Positions 32,941 to 42,018 of a DNA stretch of 52,879 nt are shown one piece after another. Under the pieces are notes generated by a model. That model had not been told where the DNA came from, did no database searches, and saw only the letters and a program-made list of their open reading frames with translations. Each line of letters starts with the position of its first letter. The stretch's first letter is position 1. A program made the translations under genes and the position numbers. Where the stretch lies: assembly GCA_945907045.1 (NCBI GenBank), contig CAMDSH010000025.1, positions 1-52,879 on the forward strand, given 5' to 3'. The DNA comes from Rhizobium sp. Q54. GTDB taxonomy: Bacteria > Pseudomonadota > Alphaproteobacteria > Rhizobiales > Xanthobacteraceae.

Positions 32941-34821
32941 TCAGGCGATGGCGGCGGTATCCTGCACAGGAGCCGTCTTCGACTTCGCCAGCAGGCGTCC
33001 GATGGCGGCGGCGGGCACCGCGCGCGCGAACAGGAAGCCTTGCATCTCGTCGCAGCCGGCCAGCCGCAGCAGCACGCGCTGCTCTTCCGTCTCGACGCCT
33101 TCCACCAGCACCGTGACGCCGAGCGCGCGGCCGAGCGCCACGATCGCCTGGATGATCACGCCGCCGTTGGAGGAGCGGCCCAGCGCGGAGACGAAGCTCT
33201 TGTCGATCTTGAGCTTGTCGAACGGGAAGCGTTGCAGATAACCGAGATTGGAATAACCGGAGCCGAAATCGTCAAGCGCGATGCGAACGCCGAGCTTGCG
33301 CAGTTCCTCGATGCGTTTGACCATCTCATCCGGATTGTCGATCAACACGCCCTCGGTCACTTCCAGGATCAGCCGGTTCGGCGCAACGCCGCTATCGTGC
33401 AGCGCCGAGCGCACCAGATCGACGATGGCGCGGCCGCGCACCTGCAGCGGCGAGAGATTGACCGCCACATAGAGATTGGGCCAGAGCTTGGCCTCGGTCA
33501 GCGCGCGGCGCAGGACGAAAGCGCCAAGCTTGTCCATCAGCCCCATCTGCTCGGCCACCGGAATGAACGTCGCCGGCGGAATCGCCCCGCGGTCCACATG
33601 AGTCCAGCGCAGCAAGGCTTCGACGCCGACAATGCGCCCGCCCTGCGAGGTCACGATCGGCTGGTAATGCAATTCCATCGCCTCGGCGGCGACCGCGCGC
33701 GGCAATTCGCGGCGAATGAAATTTTGGTCCTTCGAGAGCGTATCGATGGAAAGCTCGAAAGCGACGATGGAGCCCGAACCCTTTTCACCCGCGGCGCGCA
33801 GCGCAAGACGGGCGCGCCGCACCAGTTCGTCGCTGCCCGTAGCATCGCGCGGCGTGAGCGCGTAACCGGCATGCGCGCCGATCCGCACCTCGGTATCGCT
33901 GCGGCGCAAGCCGCCGATGGCGCGGATCATCGAGCGCAACATAATGCGTGCGTCTGCGTCGCCGTCATAGAAGACCGCGAACTCCGTGGTCCCCATGCGG
34001 CCGAGCGTGGCGTTTGCCGGCAGAAATTCCTTCGTGCTCATGACCGCGTCCGCGAGAAATTCCTCACGGCGGATCATGCCGATTTCCTCGTCAATGTCGT
34101 GCAGGCCGGATAATTCGAACAGCGCAAAAGTCAGCGGCTTTCCCCCGATGCGCGCGGCCATGGCTTCATTCAGCAGCAGCAACATTTTGCGGCGATTGGG
34201 CAGGCCCGTCAGCGCGTCTTCCTCGGCGGTGCGCCTCGCCTGCTCTTCGCTCTCGGCAAGTTCGGCGCGGGCGCGGCGCAATTGCAGCAGAGAAAAGCCG
34301 GCAAAACCAATCAGGCAGAACGCCGTGACGGCCAGCAGCGGCAGCATGCGGCCGACCGTCGCCGTCATCGGCCAGTCCGGCTCCCAGGTGAGAAACCCGG
34401 CGATGCGGCCCTGCGCGTCCAGCACAGGCTGCAACTCGCGCGAATTGCTTGCCGGCTCGATTTCGAATTTCAGGTCTTTCAGGCCGGTGCTTTGTTCAAG
34501 CATGCGGACGAGGCGCGGATCGGGCTCTTGCCGGTCACCGAAAAGCGCGCGGAATTCCTGCACCCCGCCGCGCAAGGCGGCGCGTTGCTCGGCGGCGCGG
34601 CTCTCGTCGCTCTGGTCCGCCAGCCGGTAGCCGATGCCGGCGCACAGCAATGTGAAGCTCACGCCCAGCAGCGCGGCAATCACGATAAACCGTGTGGTGC
34701 TCAAACGGCGGTGTGCGCGTTCGCGCGGTTTTGCATCGCCAGCCTGCGGCCAACGCCACCATGCGAACCACGCGCGCACAGGCTTTTCGCCCGCCGCCGC
34801 GGCATTGATTTCAATTTCCAC
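32941..34821 (-). CDS. Membrane-bound GGDEF-EAL protein with degenerate GGDEF, active-type EAL
   Basis: A 626-residue protein with two membrane helices (about residues 45-67 and 150-185) flanking a small periplasmic sensor part. A GGDEF fold follows ([19 protein letters not shown]), but its signature reads GTTEF, not GGDEF, and the metal-binding Asp region is altered, so it should not make c-di-GMP. The EAL domain keeps its motifs: [48 protein letters not shown] and QGFLFA. Expected activity is c-di-GMP hydrolysis at the inner membrane, perhaps regulated by GTP bound to the degenerate domain. It lies 65 bases after the ivd gene start, on the same strand. Confidence 0.92.
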   Translation of the reverse strand: MEIEINAAAAGEKPVRAWFAWWRWPQAGDAKPRERAHRRLSTTRFIVIAALLGVSFTLLCAGIGYRLADQSDESRAAEQRAALRGGVQEFRALFGDRQEPDPRLVRMLEQSTGLKDLKFEIEPASNSRELQPVLDAQGRIAGFLTWEPDWPMTATVGRMLPLLAVTAFCLIGFAGFSLLQLRRARAELAESEEQARRTAEEDALTGLPNRRKMLLLLNEAMAARIGGKPLTFALFELSGLHDIDEEIGMIRREEFLADAVMSTKEFLPANATLGRMGTTEFAVFYDGDADARIMLRSMIRAIGGLRRSDTEVRIGAHAGYALTPRDATGSDELVRRARLALRAAGEKGSGSIVAFELSIDTLSKDQNFIRRELPRAVAAEAMELHYQPIVTSQGGRIVGVEALLRWTHVDRGAIPPATFIPVAEQMGLMDKLGAFVLRRALTEAKLWPNLYVAVNLSPLQVRGRAIVDLVRSALHDSGVAPNRLILEVTEGVLIDNPDEMVKRIEELRKLGVRIALDDFGSGYSNLGYLQRFPFDKLKIDKSFVSALGRSSNGGVIIQAIVALGRALGVTVLVEGVETEEQRVLLRLAGCDEMQGFLFARAVPAAAIGRLLAKSKTAPVQDTAAIA

Positions 34822-34928
34822 GAGACCGCCCGCTACTCAACAATTCCGCTCAACAGGCTAGGCAGTCACGGTTAATGCGAGGTCAGAAAATAAGGTGAAC
34901 GCTTCGTTACCGCGTATGACAAAGCGCT

Positions 34929-36335
34929 CTAGCGCAGGCCAAACCACAACGTCGCAATGCCGAGGAAGCTGAAAAAACCCACCACGTCGGTCACGGTGGT
35001 GACGAACACCCCGGAGGACACCGCCGGATCGGCGCGGAAACGGTGGAGCACCAGCGGGATCATAATGCCGCCGAGCGCCGCGGCCAGCATGTTGCAGACA
35101 ATGGCGAGGGCGATCACTACGCCGAGATCCGGCACCTTGAACCACACGTAAGCCGCGACGCCCGTGATGACGGCAAACGCCAACCCGTTGAGCAGGCCGA
35201 CCAGCAGTTCGCGCACGATCACGCGCCAGGCGTTGGCATCGTTCAATTCGCTGGTCGCAAGCGCGCGCACCGCGACCGTCATGGTCTGCGTCGCTGCGTT
35301 TCCGCCCTGGCTCGCCACAATGGGCGCGAGCACGGCCAGCGCCACCATCTTCTGCAACTGGCCCTCGAACAGGCCCAGCACGGAAGACGCCAGGAACGCC
35401 GTCGCAAGATTGACGAGCAGCCAGTTGAACCGGCTCTTGGCGATGGTCCACACCGTGTCGGACAATTCCTCGTCCTTCACGCCGCCCAGCGCCTTGATGT
35501 CCTCTTCCGCTTCTTCCTCGATGACGTCGACGACATCGTCGAAGGTAATGACGCCGACCAGCCGGTCATTGGCATCGACCACCGGCGCGGAGACGAGGTT
35601 GTAGCGCTCGAACAGCCGCGCCACCTGCTCCTGGTCCTCGGTCGCAACCACGCGCCGCCGTTCTTCGTCCATCAGTTGTGCGACCGGCACCGGGCGTTTG
35701 CTGCGCAACAGCTGGTCGAGCGCGACCGCGCCGAGAAAGCGCTGTTTATCGTCGACCACGTAAACTTCGTAGAACCGCTCCGGCAGATCGGCGGTCTCGC
35801 GCATGTAGTCGATCGCCTGACCGACGTTCCAATCGGGCGGCACCGCGATGAATTCGGTCTGCATCCGCCGGCCGGCGGAAAATTCGGGATAGTCCAGACT
35901 GCGCGCGAGCACGACGCGCTCGAGCGCCGGCAGCTGATCGAGAATTTCCTTCTGCTCCTGCGCCGGCAGGTCTTCGAGGATGGCGACGGCGTCGTCGGAG
36001 TCGAGGTCGCGCACGCCCTCGGCCACCGTGCGCGGAGGCAGCTCTTCGAGAATTTCGTCGCGTACTTTATTGCCAACCTCGGCAAGCGCGCTGAAGTCGA
36101 AGTCACGGCCCAGCAGATCGATCAGGCGCGGCCGTTGATCCGGATCGAGCGCCTCAAGCAGGTCGCCGGTGTCGGCTTCATGCAGATCGCCGACCAAAGC
36201 GCGCAGGGCGGACGCATCGTTATTGCCGATGGCGGACGCGACCGCCTCGACGAACTCGGGGCGCACCGCCCCGTCGTCCCCGCGCAGCGTCTGCGCGGAA
36301 GCCGAAGCCGGTATCGTATTGATGTCGTCGGCCAT
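34929..36335 (-). CDS. mgtE: Magnesium transporter MgtE
   Basis: A 468-residue Mg2+ channel. The N domain (about 25-150, with ALVGDLHEADTGDLLEAL and LPPRTVAEGVRDLDSDDAVAILEDLP) is followed by a CBS pair (VVATEDQEQVARLFERYNLVSAPVVD, LVGVITFDDVVDVIEEEAEED) and a five-helix C-terminal membrane part with APIVASQGGNAATQT, the pore signature of the family. Cytoplasmic Mg2+ bound between N and CBS domains closes the pore. The start at 36335 (MADDINT) is preferred over an in-frame codon at 36422. Confidence 0.93.
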   Translation of the reverse strand: MADDINTIPASASAQTLRGDDGAVRPEFVEAVASAIGNNDASALRALVGDLHEADTGDLLEALDPDQRPRLIDLLGRDFDFSALAEVGNKVRDEILEELPPRTVAEGVRDLDSDDAVAILEDLPAQEQKEILDQLPALERVVLARSLDYPEFSAGRRMQTEFIAVPPDWNVGQAIDYMRETADLPERFYEVYVVDDKQRFLGAVALDQLLRSKRPVPVAQLMDEERRRVVATEDQEQVARLFERYNLVSAPVVDANDRLVGVITFDDVVDVIEEEAEEDIKALGGVKDEELSDTVWTIAKSRFNWLLVNLATAFLASSVLGLFEGQLQKMVALAVLAPIVASQGGNAATQTMTVAVRALATSELNDANAWRVIVRELLVGLLNGLAFAVITGVAAYVWFKVPDLGVVIALAIVCNMLAAALGGIMIPLVLHRFRADPAVSSGVFVTTVTDVVGFFSFLGIATLWFGLR

Positions 36336-36506
36336 GGGATGTCTCGCCGCCGTGGCGATTTGGAGAGCCGTTGCAACCTTGATCGGCTTGTACGCCCCAC
36401 CCTTAAAGGTGGCAATCAGCAAGCCATAAACCTTGCCGCAAATCGGGGCTTGCCGCCGGTTCGCCCTTCGTTACAACGGCGGGCACCGGAGAAATCGAGC
36501 GGGAAT

Positions 36507-37280
36507 ATGATTCGCAACCTTGCCACGCTGTCAGCGCTGCTGCTGTTTCCGCTCGCGGCGGCGGCGGCGCCCTGCCCCGGCAATCCGCAGGCGCTCGGCA
36601 CCGAACGCGTGCTGGAGGTGAGCGCGGCCACGACCCCGCGCGTGGGCCGCAAGCATTTTCCCGCAACGCTCCCCCTCGGGCCGAAAGAGATCGTGCTCAC
36701 TTTCGACGACGGGCCGTGGCCGGAGACGACACCGGCGGTTCTCGATGCGCTCGCGAAAGAGTGCGTGCGCGCCAGCTTCTTCATGCTCGGTATGCACGCC
36801 GAGAAACACCCGGAACTCGCCCGCCGGATTCTGGCCGACGGCCACACCGTCGCGCACCACACTTATTCGCACAAAATACTCAACCGCATATCGATCGCGG
36901 CGGCGGAAGAAGAGATCAATCAGGGCTTTGCGGAAGACGATTACGCGGTCTACGGCCAGCGCCGCACCGCTCCGGCGACGCCGTTTTTTCGCTTTCCCGG
37001 CTTTGCTTCTTCGCCAGCGCTGCTCGACCGGCTGGCGCAGCGCGGGATCGTGGTTTTCGGAGCTGACTTCTGGGCCAGCGACTGGGACCCGATGTCGCCG
37101 TCGCAGCAGTTCAATCTGGTGATGTCGCGCGTCGAACAGTTCAACCGCGGCATTTTGCTGTTCCACGACACCAAGGCGCAGACCGCGGCGATGCTGCCGG
37201 ACTTCCTGCGCGAGCTAAAACGGCGCGGCTACAAGATCGTGCACGTCGTGCCCGCCGGAGCGCGCGGACTTTTGCGTTAG
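36507..37280 (+). CDS. Secreted polysaccharide deacetylase (first of two)
   Basis: A 257-residue CE4-type deacetylase with a signal peptide (residues 1-20) and an N-terminal block CPGNPQALGTERV that its tandem paralogue shares. NodB motifs are complete: TFDDGP (motif 1, metal Asp), HHTYSH (motif 2, two His ligands), FRFPGF (motif 3), DFWASDW (motif 4) and LLFHDT (motif 5 His). It removes acetyl groups from an N-acetylated glycan, such as peptidoglycan, in the periplasm. The start at 36507 has GAGCGGGA upstream. The frame is open far upstream across mgtE but that part is antisense. Confidence 0.9.
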   Translation: MIRNLATLSALLLFPLAAAAAPCPGNPQALGTERVLEVSAATTPRVGRKHFPATLPLGPKEIVLTFDDGPWPETTPAVLDALAKECVRASFFMLGMHAEKHPELARRILADGHTVAHHTYSHKILNRISIAAAEEEINQGFAEDDYAVYGQRRTAPATPFFRFPGFASSPALLDRLAQRGIVVFGADFWASDWDPMSPSQQFNLVMSRVEQFNRGILLFHDTKAQTAAMLPDFLRELKRRGYKIVHVVPAGARGLLR

Positions 37281-37495
37281 TTAATCGCAGCAATCGAGCA
37301 ACGGAAAAAAACCGAAAGCCGCCGCAAAACGGCGCGTGGCCGGGCGCGGATGGTTAATGCCGCCATTAATATTGTGCTTCGGATTTTCATTAAATCGGAT
37401 CGTTCGGGGGTAGTTTCACAGGAACCCTAAGCGGGTTGCCGTTGCGGGCGCGCATGCGCGTTCGCGGCCAATAAAAACCGAGGCGTCTTTTCGTT

Positions 37496-38515
37496 ATGCG
37501 TAACGTTGCTGCTCTCACCTGTTGCCTCGCCCTCATCGGCGGGACGGCGCAAGCCGTTGCGGCCGCGTGCCCCGGCAATCCGCGCGCGCTCGGCACCAGC
37601 CGCGTGATGACGCTCAGCCCCGGCGAACTTTCGCGCGTCGGTAACATGCAGTATTCCCGCACGCTGCCGCTCGCCGACCGCGAAGTGGTGCTCACCTTCG
37701 ATGACGGCCCGCTGCCGCCTTACAGCACGCAGGTGCTGGAGGCGCTCGCCGCCGAATGCGTGAAGGCGGTTTATTTTCTGGTCGGACGGCAGGCCAATGC
37801 GTTTCCCGACATGGTGCGGCAGATCTACAACGCCGGACATACCATCGGCACGCATAGCCAAAATCATCCCCTCACTTTCGATCGCATGTCGCCGGAACGG
37901 GCGGAGCGCGAAATCACCGACGGCATCGCCTCGGTGACGGCCGCGCTCGGCGACCCGACGGCGGTCGCGCCGTATTTCCGGATTCCGGGCCTGCTACGGG
38001 TGAAGCCGGTGGAGGATTATCTCGCCTCGCGCAGCATCATTACCTGGAGCACCGATTTCGTCGCCGACGATTGGTATAAAAACATCACGGCAAAGGAATC
38101 GATGCGCCGCGCGCTCACCAGGTTGGACAGCAAAGGGCGTGGCATCCTGCTGCTGCACGACGTCCAGCCCGCGACCGCGCTGATGCTTCCCGCGCTGCTG
38201 AAAGAACTCAAGCAACGCGGCTATCGCATCGTGCAGGTGGTCCCCGGCAACAGCGGGGCGCGCAATCTTCCCGTCTCGTCCGGCCCCGCCAAACAGGGCT
38301 GGCCGCGCATCGCCAACACCAATAACGACAGTCCGCCGCCCATCATGATGGACAATAATAATCCCCCGCCCGCCAGCATTTCCGCCATCAATACCGGCCG
38401 CCTGGGGGACAAACATTCCCGCAAGAAATCGGGCAAGCACGAACCAGCAGCAACCGCAGGTACGCGCAAGCATTCCAGGCGCACGGATTTTCGTTTGGGC
38501 TTCTTCCCCCGCTAA
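37496..38515 (+). CDS. Secreted polysaccharide deacetylase (second of two)
   Basis: A 339-residue CE4 deacetylase: signal peptide (residues 1-22), the CPGNPRALGTSRV block, then TFDDGP, HSQNHP, FRIPGL, DFVADDW and LLLHDV, all NodB motifs present. It is clearly a tandem paralogue of the gene before it. It differs in a C-terminal tail of about 80 residues that is Pro/Asn-rich (NNDSPPP, NNNPPPAS) and ends basic, a possible cell-wall-associating arm. There are 215 bases between the two genes with no clear terminator. Confidence 0.9.
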   Translation: MRNVAALTCCLALIGGTAQAVAAACPGNPRALGTSRVMTLSPGELSRVGNMQYSRTLPLADREVVLTFDDGPLPPYSTQVLEALAAECVKAVYFLVGRQANAFPDMVRQIYNAGHTIGTHSQNHPLTFDRMSPERAEREITDGIASVTAALGDPTAVAPYFRIPGLLRVKPVEDYLASRSIITWSTDFVADDWYKNITAKESMRRALTRLDSKGRGILLLHDVQPATALMLPALLKELKQRGYRIVQVVPGNSGARNLPVSSGPAKQGWPRIANTNNDSPPPIMMDNNNPPPASISAINTGRLGDKHSRKKSGKHEPAATAGTRKHSRRTDFRLGFFPR

Positions 38516-38624
38516 ATCGCTTGATCTGCGCGCCGCCGATGCGGCCCACCCACCCGCTTTTCAGACGCCCTTGAATATGACATCGTAATTGCAGCCGGGT
38601 TGGCAGCGTGGGGGCGCGCATCGC

Positions 38625-38969
38625 ATGACAGGACCATTCGCTAAGGGCGCGGGCATTGGCGCCGGGTTTGGAATTCTCACACTCATTTTGACCTGCCAGA
38701 CGGCGCTCGCCGGGCCGTCGATGTCGTCCAACTGGTCGGCGACCACGCTCGAACAGAAAGAGTGCATGCAACGCGCCGAACGCGTGGTGCGGGACGCGGG
38801 CCTCAGCCGCAATTTCGATATCGTCGGGCAATCGGTGTTCGGGCAGGTCGATGCCTACACCGCCGTGGTGCGCTGCGTCACCGACAAGGGCGTCGTGATC
38901 TTCGTCGTCGCCGGGCCGGCGCTCGACGAAGCCAAGCGCCACATGCGCAACATCTTCGACAAATTCTGA
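38625..38969 (+). CDS. Small secreted two-cysteine protein, paralogue 1 of 4
   Basis: A 114-residue protein of no family I recognise. Signal peptide about 1-29 (ends TALA), mature start GPSMSSNWSATTLEQKECMQRA. Conserved features shared with three neighbours: Trp near mature residue 7, a first Cys (C47) in the EC motif, QSVFG, DAYTAVVRC with the second Cys (C84), and a closing VVIFVVAGP strand with final DKF. The 37-residue Cys spacing suggests one disulphide in the periplasm. GGGG lies upstream of the ATG. Paralogue 2 starts 18 bases downstream. Confidence 0.7.
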   Translation: MTGPFAKGAGIGAGFGILTLILTCQTALAGPSMSSNWSATTLEQKECMQRAERVVRDAGLSRNFDIVGQSVFGQVDAYTAVVRCVTDKGVVIFVVAGPALDEAKRHMRNIFDKF

Positions 38970-38987
38970 ACGCGCGGCAGGCACATC

Positions 38988-39668
38988 ATGTTCAACATCA
39001 TGACATTCCACACGCGCGCAGCCATGCTTAACGGCTTGCGCATCACCTTCTTCTTCACCCTGGCCCTCGCTGCGCTGACCGGCGCCGTCACGGCGGTCAA
39101 AGCCGACGGCGCGCTCGCCATCGCCGATTGCGGCGGTTACGGCTTCTCCTACAACTACGACACCGAAGCCGCGGCGCGCGAACGCGCGCTGAAAGAGTGC
39201 CGCGATCACAAGGGCAAAAATTGCAAGATCGTCGTCGCGCTGAGCGGCAATTGCGCCGCCTTCTCCATCGACGACCGGAAAGCCTGCGGTGCCTGGGGCT
39301 GGGCCAGCCGCGCGACCAAGGATGCCGCGGTAACGGCTGCGATCAACGAATGCACCAAGGCCGGCGGCGCTGACTGCGTCAAACGCGCCGAGGTCTGCGA
39401 CTCCAAGGCCGCGCCGGCGATGACCACGAACTGGTCGTCCTCAACTCTGGAGCAGAAAGAGTGCATCGCCCGCGCCGAGACGGTGATGAAGGACGCCAAG
39501 CTCATCAAGAACTATGAGGTCGTCAATCAGTCGGTGTTCGGCGAGGAAGGTGACTACACCGCGCAGGTGCGCTGCCTGACGGAGAAAAAAATCGTCATCT
39601 TCGTCGTGGTCGGCCCCGATCTCGAAGAGGCGCGCAAGTATATGGCCGCGATCTACGACAAATTCTGA
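38988..39668 (+). CDS. Secreted DUF4189-type domain fused to the two-cysteine domain, paralogue 2 of 4
   Basis: A 226-residue protein. A signal peptide (about 1-39) is followed by a DUF4189-type domain (about 40-135): ALAIADCGGYGFSYNYDTEAAARERALKEC, NCKIVVALSGNCAAFSIDDR, GAWGWASRATKDAAVTAAIN, with six to eight Cys. The C-terminal 95 residues repeat the neighbour family: NWSSSTLEQKECIARAE, QSVFGEEGDYTAQVRC, IVIFVVVGP, IYDKF. DUF4189 occurs in secreted proteins of unknown role. The fusion suggests that the small paralogues work with a DUF4189 partner. tRNA-Leu lies just downstream on the other strand. Confidence 0.75.
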   Translation: MFNIMTFHTRAAMLNGLRITFFFTLALAALTGAVTAVKADGALAIADCGGYGFSYNYDTEAAARERALKECRDHKGKNCKIVVALSGNCAAFSIDDRKACGAWGWASRATKDAAVTAAINECTKAGGADCVKRAEVCDSKAAPAMTTNWSSSTLEQKECIARAETVMKDAKLIKNYEVVNQSVFGEEGDYTAQVRCLTEKKIVIFVVVGPDLEEARKYMAAIYDKF

Positions 39669-39691
39669 GCGCGGCCAGCAATCAAAAAAGT

Positions 39692-39775
39692 GGTGCGGCC
39701 AAGAGGACTCGAACCTCCACGGGTTGCCCCGCTAGCACCTCAAGCTAGTGCGTCTACCAATTCCGCCATGGCCGC
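39692..39775 (-). tRNA. tRNA-Leu (GAG anticodon)
   Basis: On the minus strand, the sequence from 39775 folds as a class II tRNA: acceptor GCGGCCA pairs with TGGCCGC, the anticodon stem is CTAGC/GCTAG with loop TTGAGGT (anticodon GAG), a long variable arm CGGG/CCCG, and the T loop TTCGAGT. CCA is encoded (TGG on the plus strand at 39692-39694). Leucine is indicated by the anticodon and the long variable arm. Confidence 0.95.
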
Positions 39776-39873
39776 ATTAGGAGATGGACGAGGCCCCATA
39801 GTTCCGCGTCCAAAAGACGGCGGGATGTAACAAATAGGGTCCACAGGGACAAGGGCCGCTTAAAAAGCCGGTT

Positions 39874-40116
39874 TCAGCGCATATCCGGCGGGCGCGGCAG
39901 CAGCTCGGCGACCGAGACGGCAATGCGGTTGCCGTTGACCACCACGGTGCCCTTGGCCACGGGGAGGTTGTTGGCGAGGATGCTGACCGCGTCGTCCTCC
40001 GAGGCGTCGAGCTCGATGATGGCGCCGCGGCCGAGCCGCAGCACCTGATGCACCGGCATGGAAGTGGTGCCGAGCACCACGGTGATATCGAGTGAAACAC
40101 TGTCGATGGTGGCCAC
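39874..40116 (-). CDS. fliN: FliN/FliM C-terminal (SpoA) domain flagellar switch protein, orphan
   Basis: About 80 residues, one SpoA domain: SLDITVVLGTTSMPVHQVLRLGRGAIIELD, VSILANNLPVAKGTVVVNGNRIAVSVAELLP. This is the C-terminal domain of FliN/FliM that forms the cytoplasmic ring of the flagellar switch; some relatives serve type III secretion. The start at GTG 40116 (VATIDSV) is favoured by GGGGAG just upstream, though the spacing is short; a TTG at 40137 would add seven residues. No other flagellar gene is in the window, so it is isolated, between the tRNA and the paralogue cluster. Confidence 0.82.
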   Translation of the reverse strand: MATIDSVSLDITVVLGTTSMPVHQVLRLGRGAIIELDASEDDAVSILANNLPVAKGTVVVNGNRIAVSVAELLPRPPDMR

Positions 40117-40221
40117 GTTCTCTCCCCAGCCCGCCAAACGCGGGCGAAGCTCAGGTCACCATGGTATGGTGAATGAAGTCTTAATAAGCCGGTTGGAGAC
40201 CGGCCTAGCTAGGGGGCTAAG

Positions 40222-40554
40222 ATGATCAACAAACATATTTGCGTGGGTCTGGGTATTTTTCTTCTCGCCGCCGCAGCAACCGCGGCATTGGCAGGGCCAA
40301 GCATGAGTTCTGCCTGGCTCAAAATCACCGTCAACCAGGATGAATGCGTCAAACGAAGCAGCGCCAGCATGCGCAATGCAAGCTTCAACACTCGATTCGA
40401 GGTCTTGGGCAATAGTTCGATCTACGGCGAGCGCGGCGACTATACAGCGCTGATCCGCTGTGCCGCCGAGCAGGAAATTGTCTATTTCGTGGTCGCAGGC
40501 CCGACCGGCCCGCAATGCAGCAAGTATATGAACATCATGAGGGACGATTTCTAA
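40222..40554 (+). CDS. Small secreted two-cysteine protein, paralogue 3 of 4
   Basis: A 110-residue paralogue: signal peptide about 1-24 (ends AALA), mature start GPSMSSAWLKITVNQDECVKRS, then YGERGDYTALIRCAAEQEIVYFVVAGP and final RDDF. The Cys pair is 38 apart; one further Cys lies near the C-terminus (GPQCSKY). It is the most divergent in its C-terminal half. Paralogue 4 follows 23 bases downstream, so they form one operon, which continues into lipB. Confidence 0.7.
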   Translation: MINKHICVGLGIFLLAAAATAALAGPSMSSAWLKITVNQDECVKRSSASMRNASFNTRFEVLGNSSIYGERGDYTALIRCAAEQEIVYFVVAGPTGPQCSKYMNIMRDDF

Positions 40555-40577
40555 CGCGCTTTTACCCGGAGAAAGAG

Positions 40578-40922
40578 ATGGCTAAAAAAACACTGATCGC
40601 GCCGGTATTGGGTGCGCTCGCGGCGATCGCAGCCGTATCGGCGGCCAACGCAGGCCCGGCGGTCGCCACGCGCTGGCAGAAGGCGTCCATTCCGCAGGAG
40701 GACTGCCTGCGCCGCGCGGAAGGCGCCATCGCGGCCGCCGGGTTTGGCAGACTGGAGCGCACCGAACAGTCGCGCTACGGCACCCGCGACGACTACACCG
40801 CGGCGGTGCGCTGCGTGACTGAAAACGGCATCGTCTTCATCATCGTGTCGGGCCCGTCGCGGCAAATAGCCGACGGCCTCTCCGGCACCGTGTTCCAGCA
40901 TTATTCCGCGGAGAACAAGTGA
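40578..40922 (+). CDS. Small secreted two-cysteine protein, paralogue 4 of 4
   Basis: A 114-residue paralogue: signal peptide about 1-25 (ends AANA), mature start [23 protein letters not shown], then [28 protein letters not shown]. The Cys pair is 36 apart. The C-terminus is longer and ends YSAENK. GGAGAAAGAG precedes the ATG. Its stop overlaps the GTG start of lipB by 4 bases, so lipB is coupled to this secreted gene. Confidence 0.7.
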   Translation: MAKKTLIAPVLGALAAIAAVSAANAGPAVATRWQKASIPQEDCLRRAEGAIAAAGFGRLERTEQSRYGTRDDYTAAVRCVTENGIVFIIVSGPSRQIADGLSGTVFQHYSAENK

Positions 40923-41650
40923 GCGTCACGCGCGAAGCGATGACACTGCTGCCGTTGCCGGACAACCTGCCGCCGGTGGAATGGCGTATCGAACGAAAGC
41001 TTGTACCCTATGAGGCGGCGGTCGCACAGATGGATGCGCGCTCAGCCGCCATCGCCGCAGGTCACGCAAGCGAACTGGTGTGGCTGCTCGAACATCCCCC
41101 GCTCTATACCTCAGGCACCAGCGCGCAGCCGGGCGAACTGATCGAGGCGCGCTTTCCCGTGCACACCGCCGGGCGCGGCGGGCAGATGACCTATCACGGC
41201 CCCGGCCAGCGCGTGGCCTATGTGATGCTCGACCTCAAGCGCCGTGGCCCGGACGTGCGGCGTTTCGTGGCGACGCTGGAGGAATGGATCATCCGCACGC
41301 TCGGCCAATTCAACGTGCGCGGCGAGCGGCGCGAGGATCGCATCGGCGTCTGGGTGCGCCGTCCCGACAAGGGCGCCGGCTTTGAGGACAAGATCGCCGC
41401 GCTCGGCATTCGCGTCAAACAATGGGTGACGCTGCACGGCATCAGCTTCAACGTCGATCCGGAGCTGTCGCATTTTTTCGGCATCGTGCCGTGCGGGGTA
41501 TCGTCCCCCCTTTACGGCGTCACGAGCCTGAGCGACCTCGGCCTCACGACAACAATGCCGGATGTGGACATGGCGCTGCGGCGCGAGTTCGAGCAGTTGT
41601 TCGGCGCGACGAAAATCGCCGAAGCCGCGCTCACGGCAAACGAAGCTTAA
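40919..41650 (+). CDS. lipB: Octanoyl-[acyl-carrier-protein]:protein N-octanoyltransferase
   Basis: A 243-residue LipB that moves octanoate from ACP to lipoyl domains, the first step of lipoate synthesis. Family marks: [36 protein letters not shown], then IGVWVRRP, the catalytic Lys in [10 protein letters not shown] and the catalytic Cys in GIVPCGV. The GTG at 40919 overlaps the stop of the preceding gene as GTGA and has GGAG 5 bases ahead; ATG 40940 is an alternative. Its 3' end overlaps the convergent acylphosphatase gene by 4 bases. lipA is not in the window. Confidence 0.94.
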   Translation: MSVTREAMTLLPLPDNLPPVEWRIERKLVPYEAAVAQMDARSAAIAAGHASELVWLLEHPPLYTSGTSAQPGELIEARFPVHTAGRGGQMTYHGPGQRVAYVMLDLKRRGPDVRRFVATLEEWIIRTLGQFNVRGERREDRIGVWVRRPDKGAGFEDKIAALGIRVKQWVTLHGISFNVDPELSHFFGIVPCGVSSPLYGVTSLSDLGLTTTMPDVDMALRREFEQLFGATKIAEAALTANEA

Positions 41651-41979
41651 ACGGAAGAATCCACGTTCGGCAGCACGGAGAAACGCTCGCCCGGACGGCG
41701 CAGCGTCAGTTCCTCCGGGATGCATTCGTGATGGTCGAGCACATCGACCCAGGCGCCCGGCGGCCCGTGCCGGCAGGCTTCCAGCATTCCGCCGATGACT
41801 CGCGCGGGGCCCGCGTACACCGCCTCGACCGAACCGTCGCTGCGGTTGCGCACCCAGCCTTCAAGTCCGCGCTTGAGCGCGGTGTATTCCGCCCAGGCGC
41901 GATAGCCGACGCCCTGCACGCGCCCGCGCACGACGACGCGGCGCACGCTACGCAGATCGTCGGTGTTGCCGTCTGTCAT
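41647..41979 (-). CDS. acyP: Acylphosphatase
   Basis: A 110-residue enzyme that hydrolyses acyl phosphates. The family core is [22 protein letters not shown] with the catalytic Arg and [18 protein letters not shown] with the catalytic Asn. It is slightly longer than usual at both ends. It is convergent with lipB, with overlapping stop codons, and follows pccA upstream on the same strand after about 40 bases. Confidence 0.93.
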   Translation of the reverse strand: MTDGNTDDLRSVRRVVVRGRVQGVGYRAWAEYTALKRGLEGWVRNRSDGSVEAVYAGPARVIGGMLEACRHGPPGAWVDVLDHHECIPEELTLRRPGERFSVLPNVDSSV

Positions 41980-42018
41980 GCAGCCCGATTAGCAGGGAAT
42001 CGGCATCCCGATCCACCC

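Noticed and set aside
35043..36506. Long N-terminal extension of the first polysaccharide deacetylase frame
   Set aside because: It runs antisense through mgtE and has no homology pattern; the signal peptide begins at 36507.
37416..37440. Possible EcfG promoter before the second deacetylase gene
   Set aside because: GGAAC and CGTT are separated by only 14 bases, outside the 16-17 spacing of the five accepted sites.
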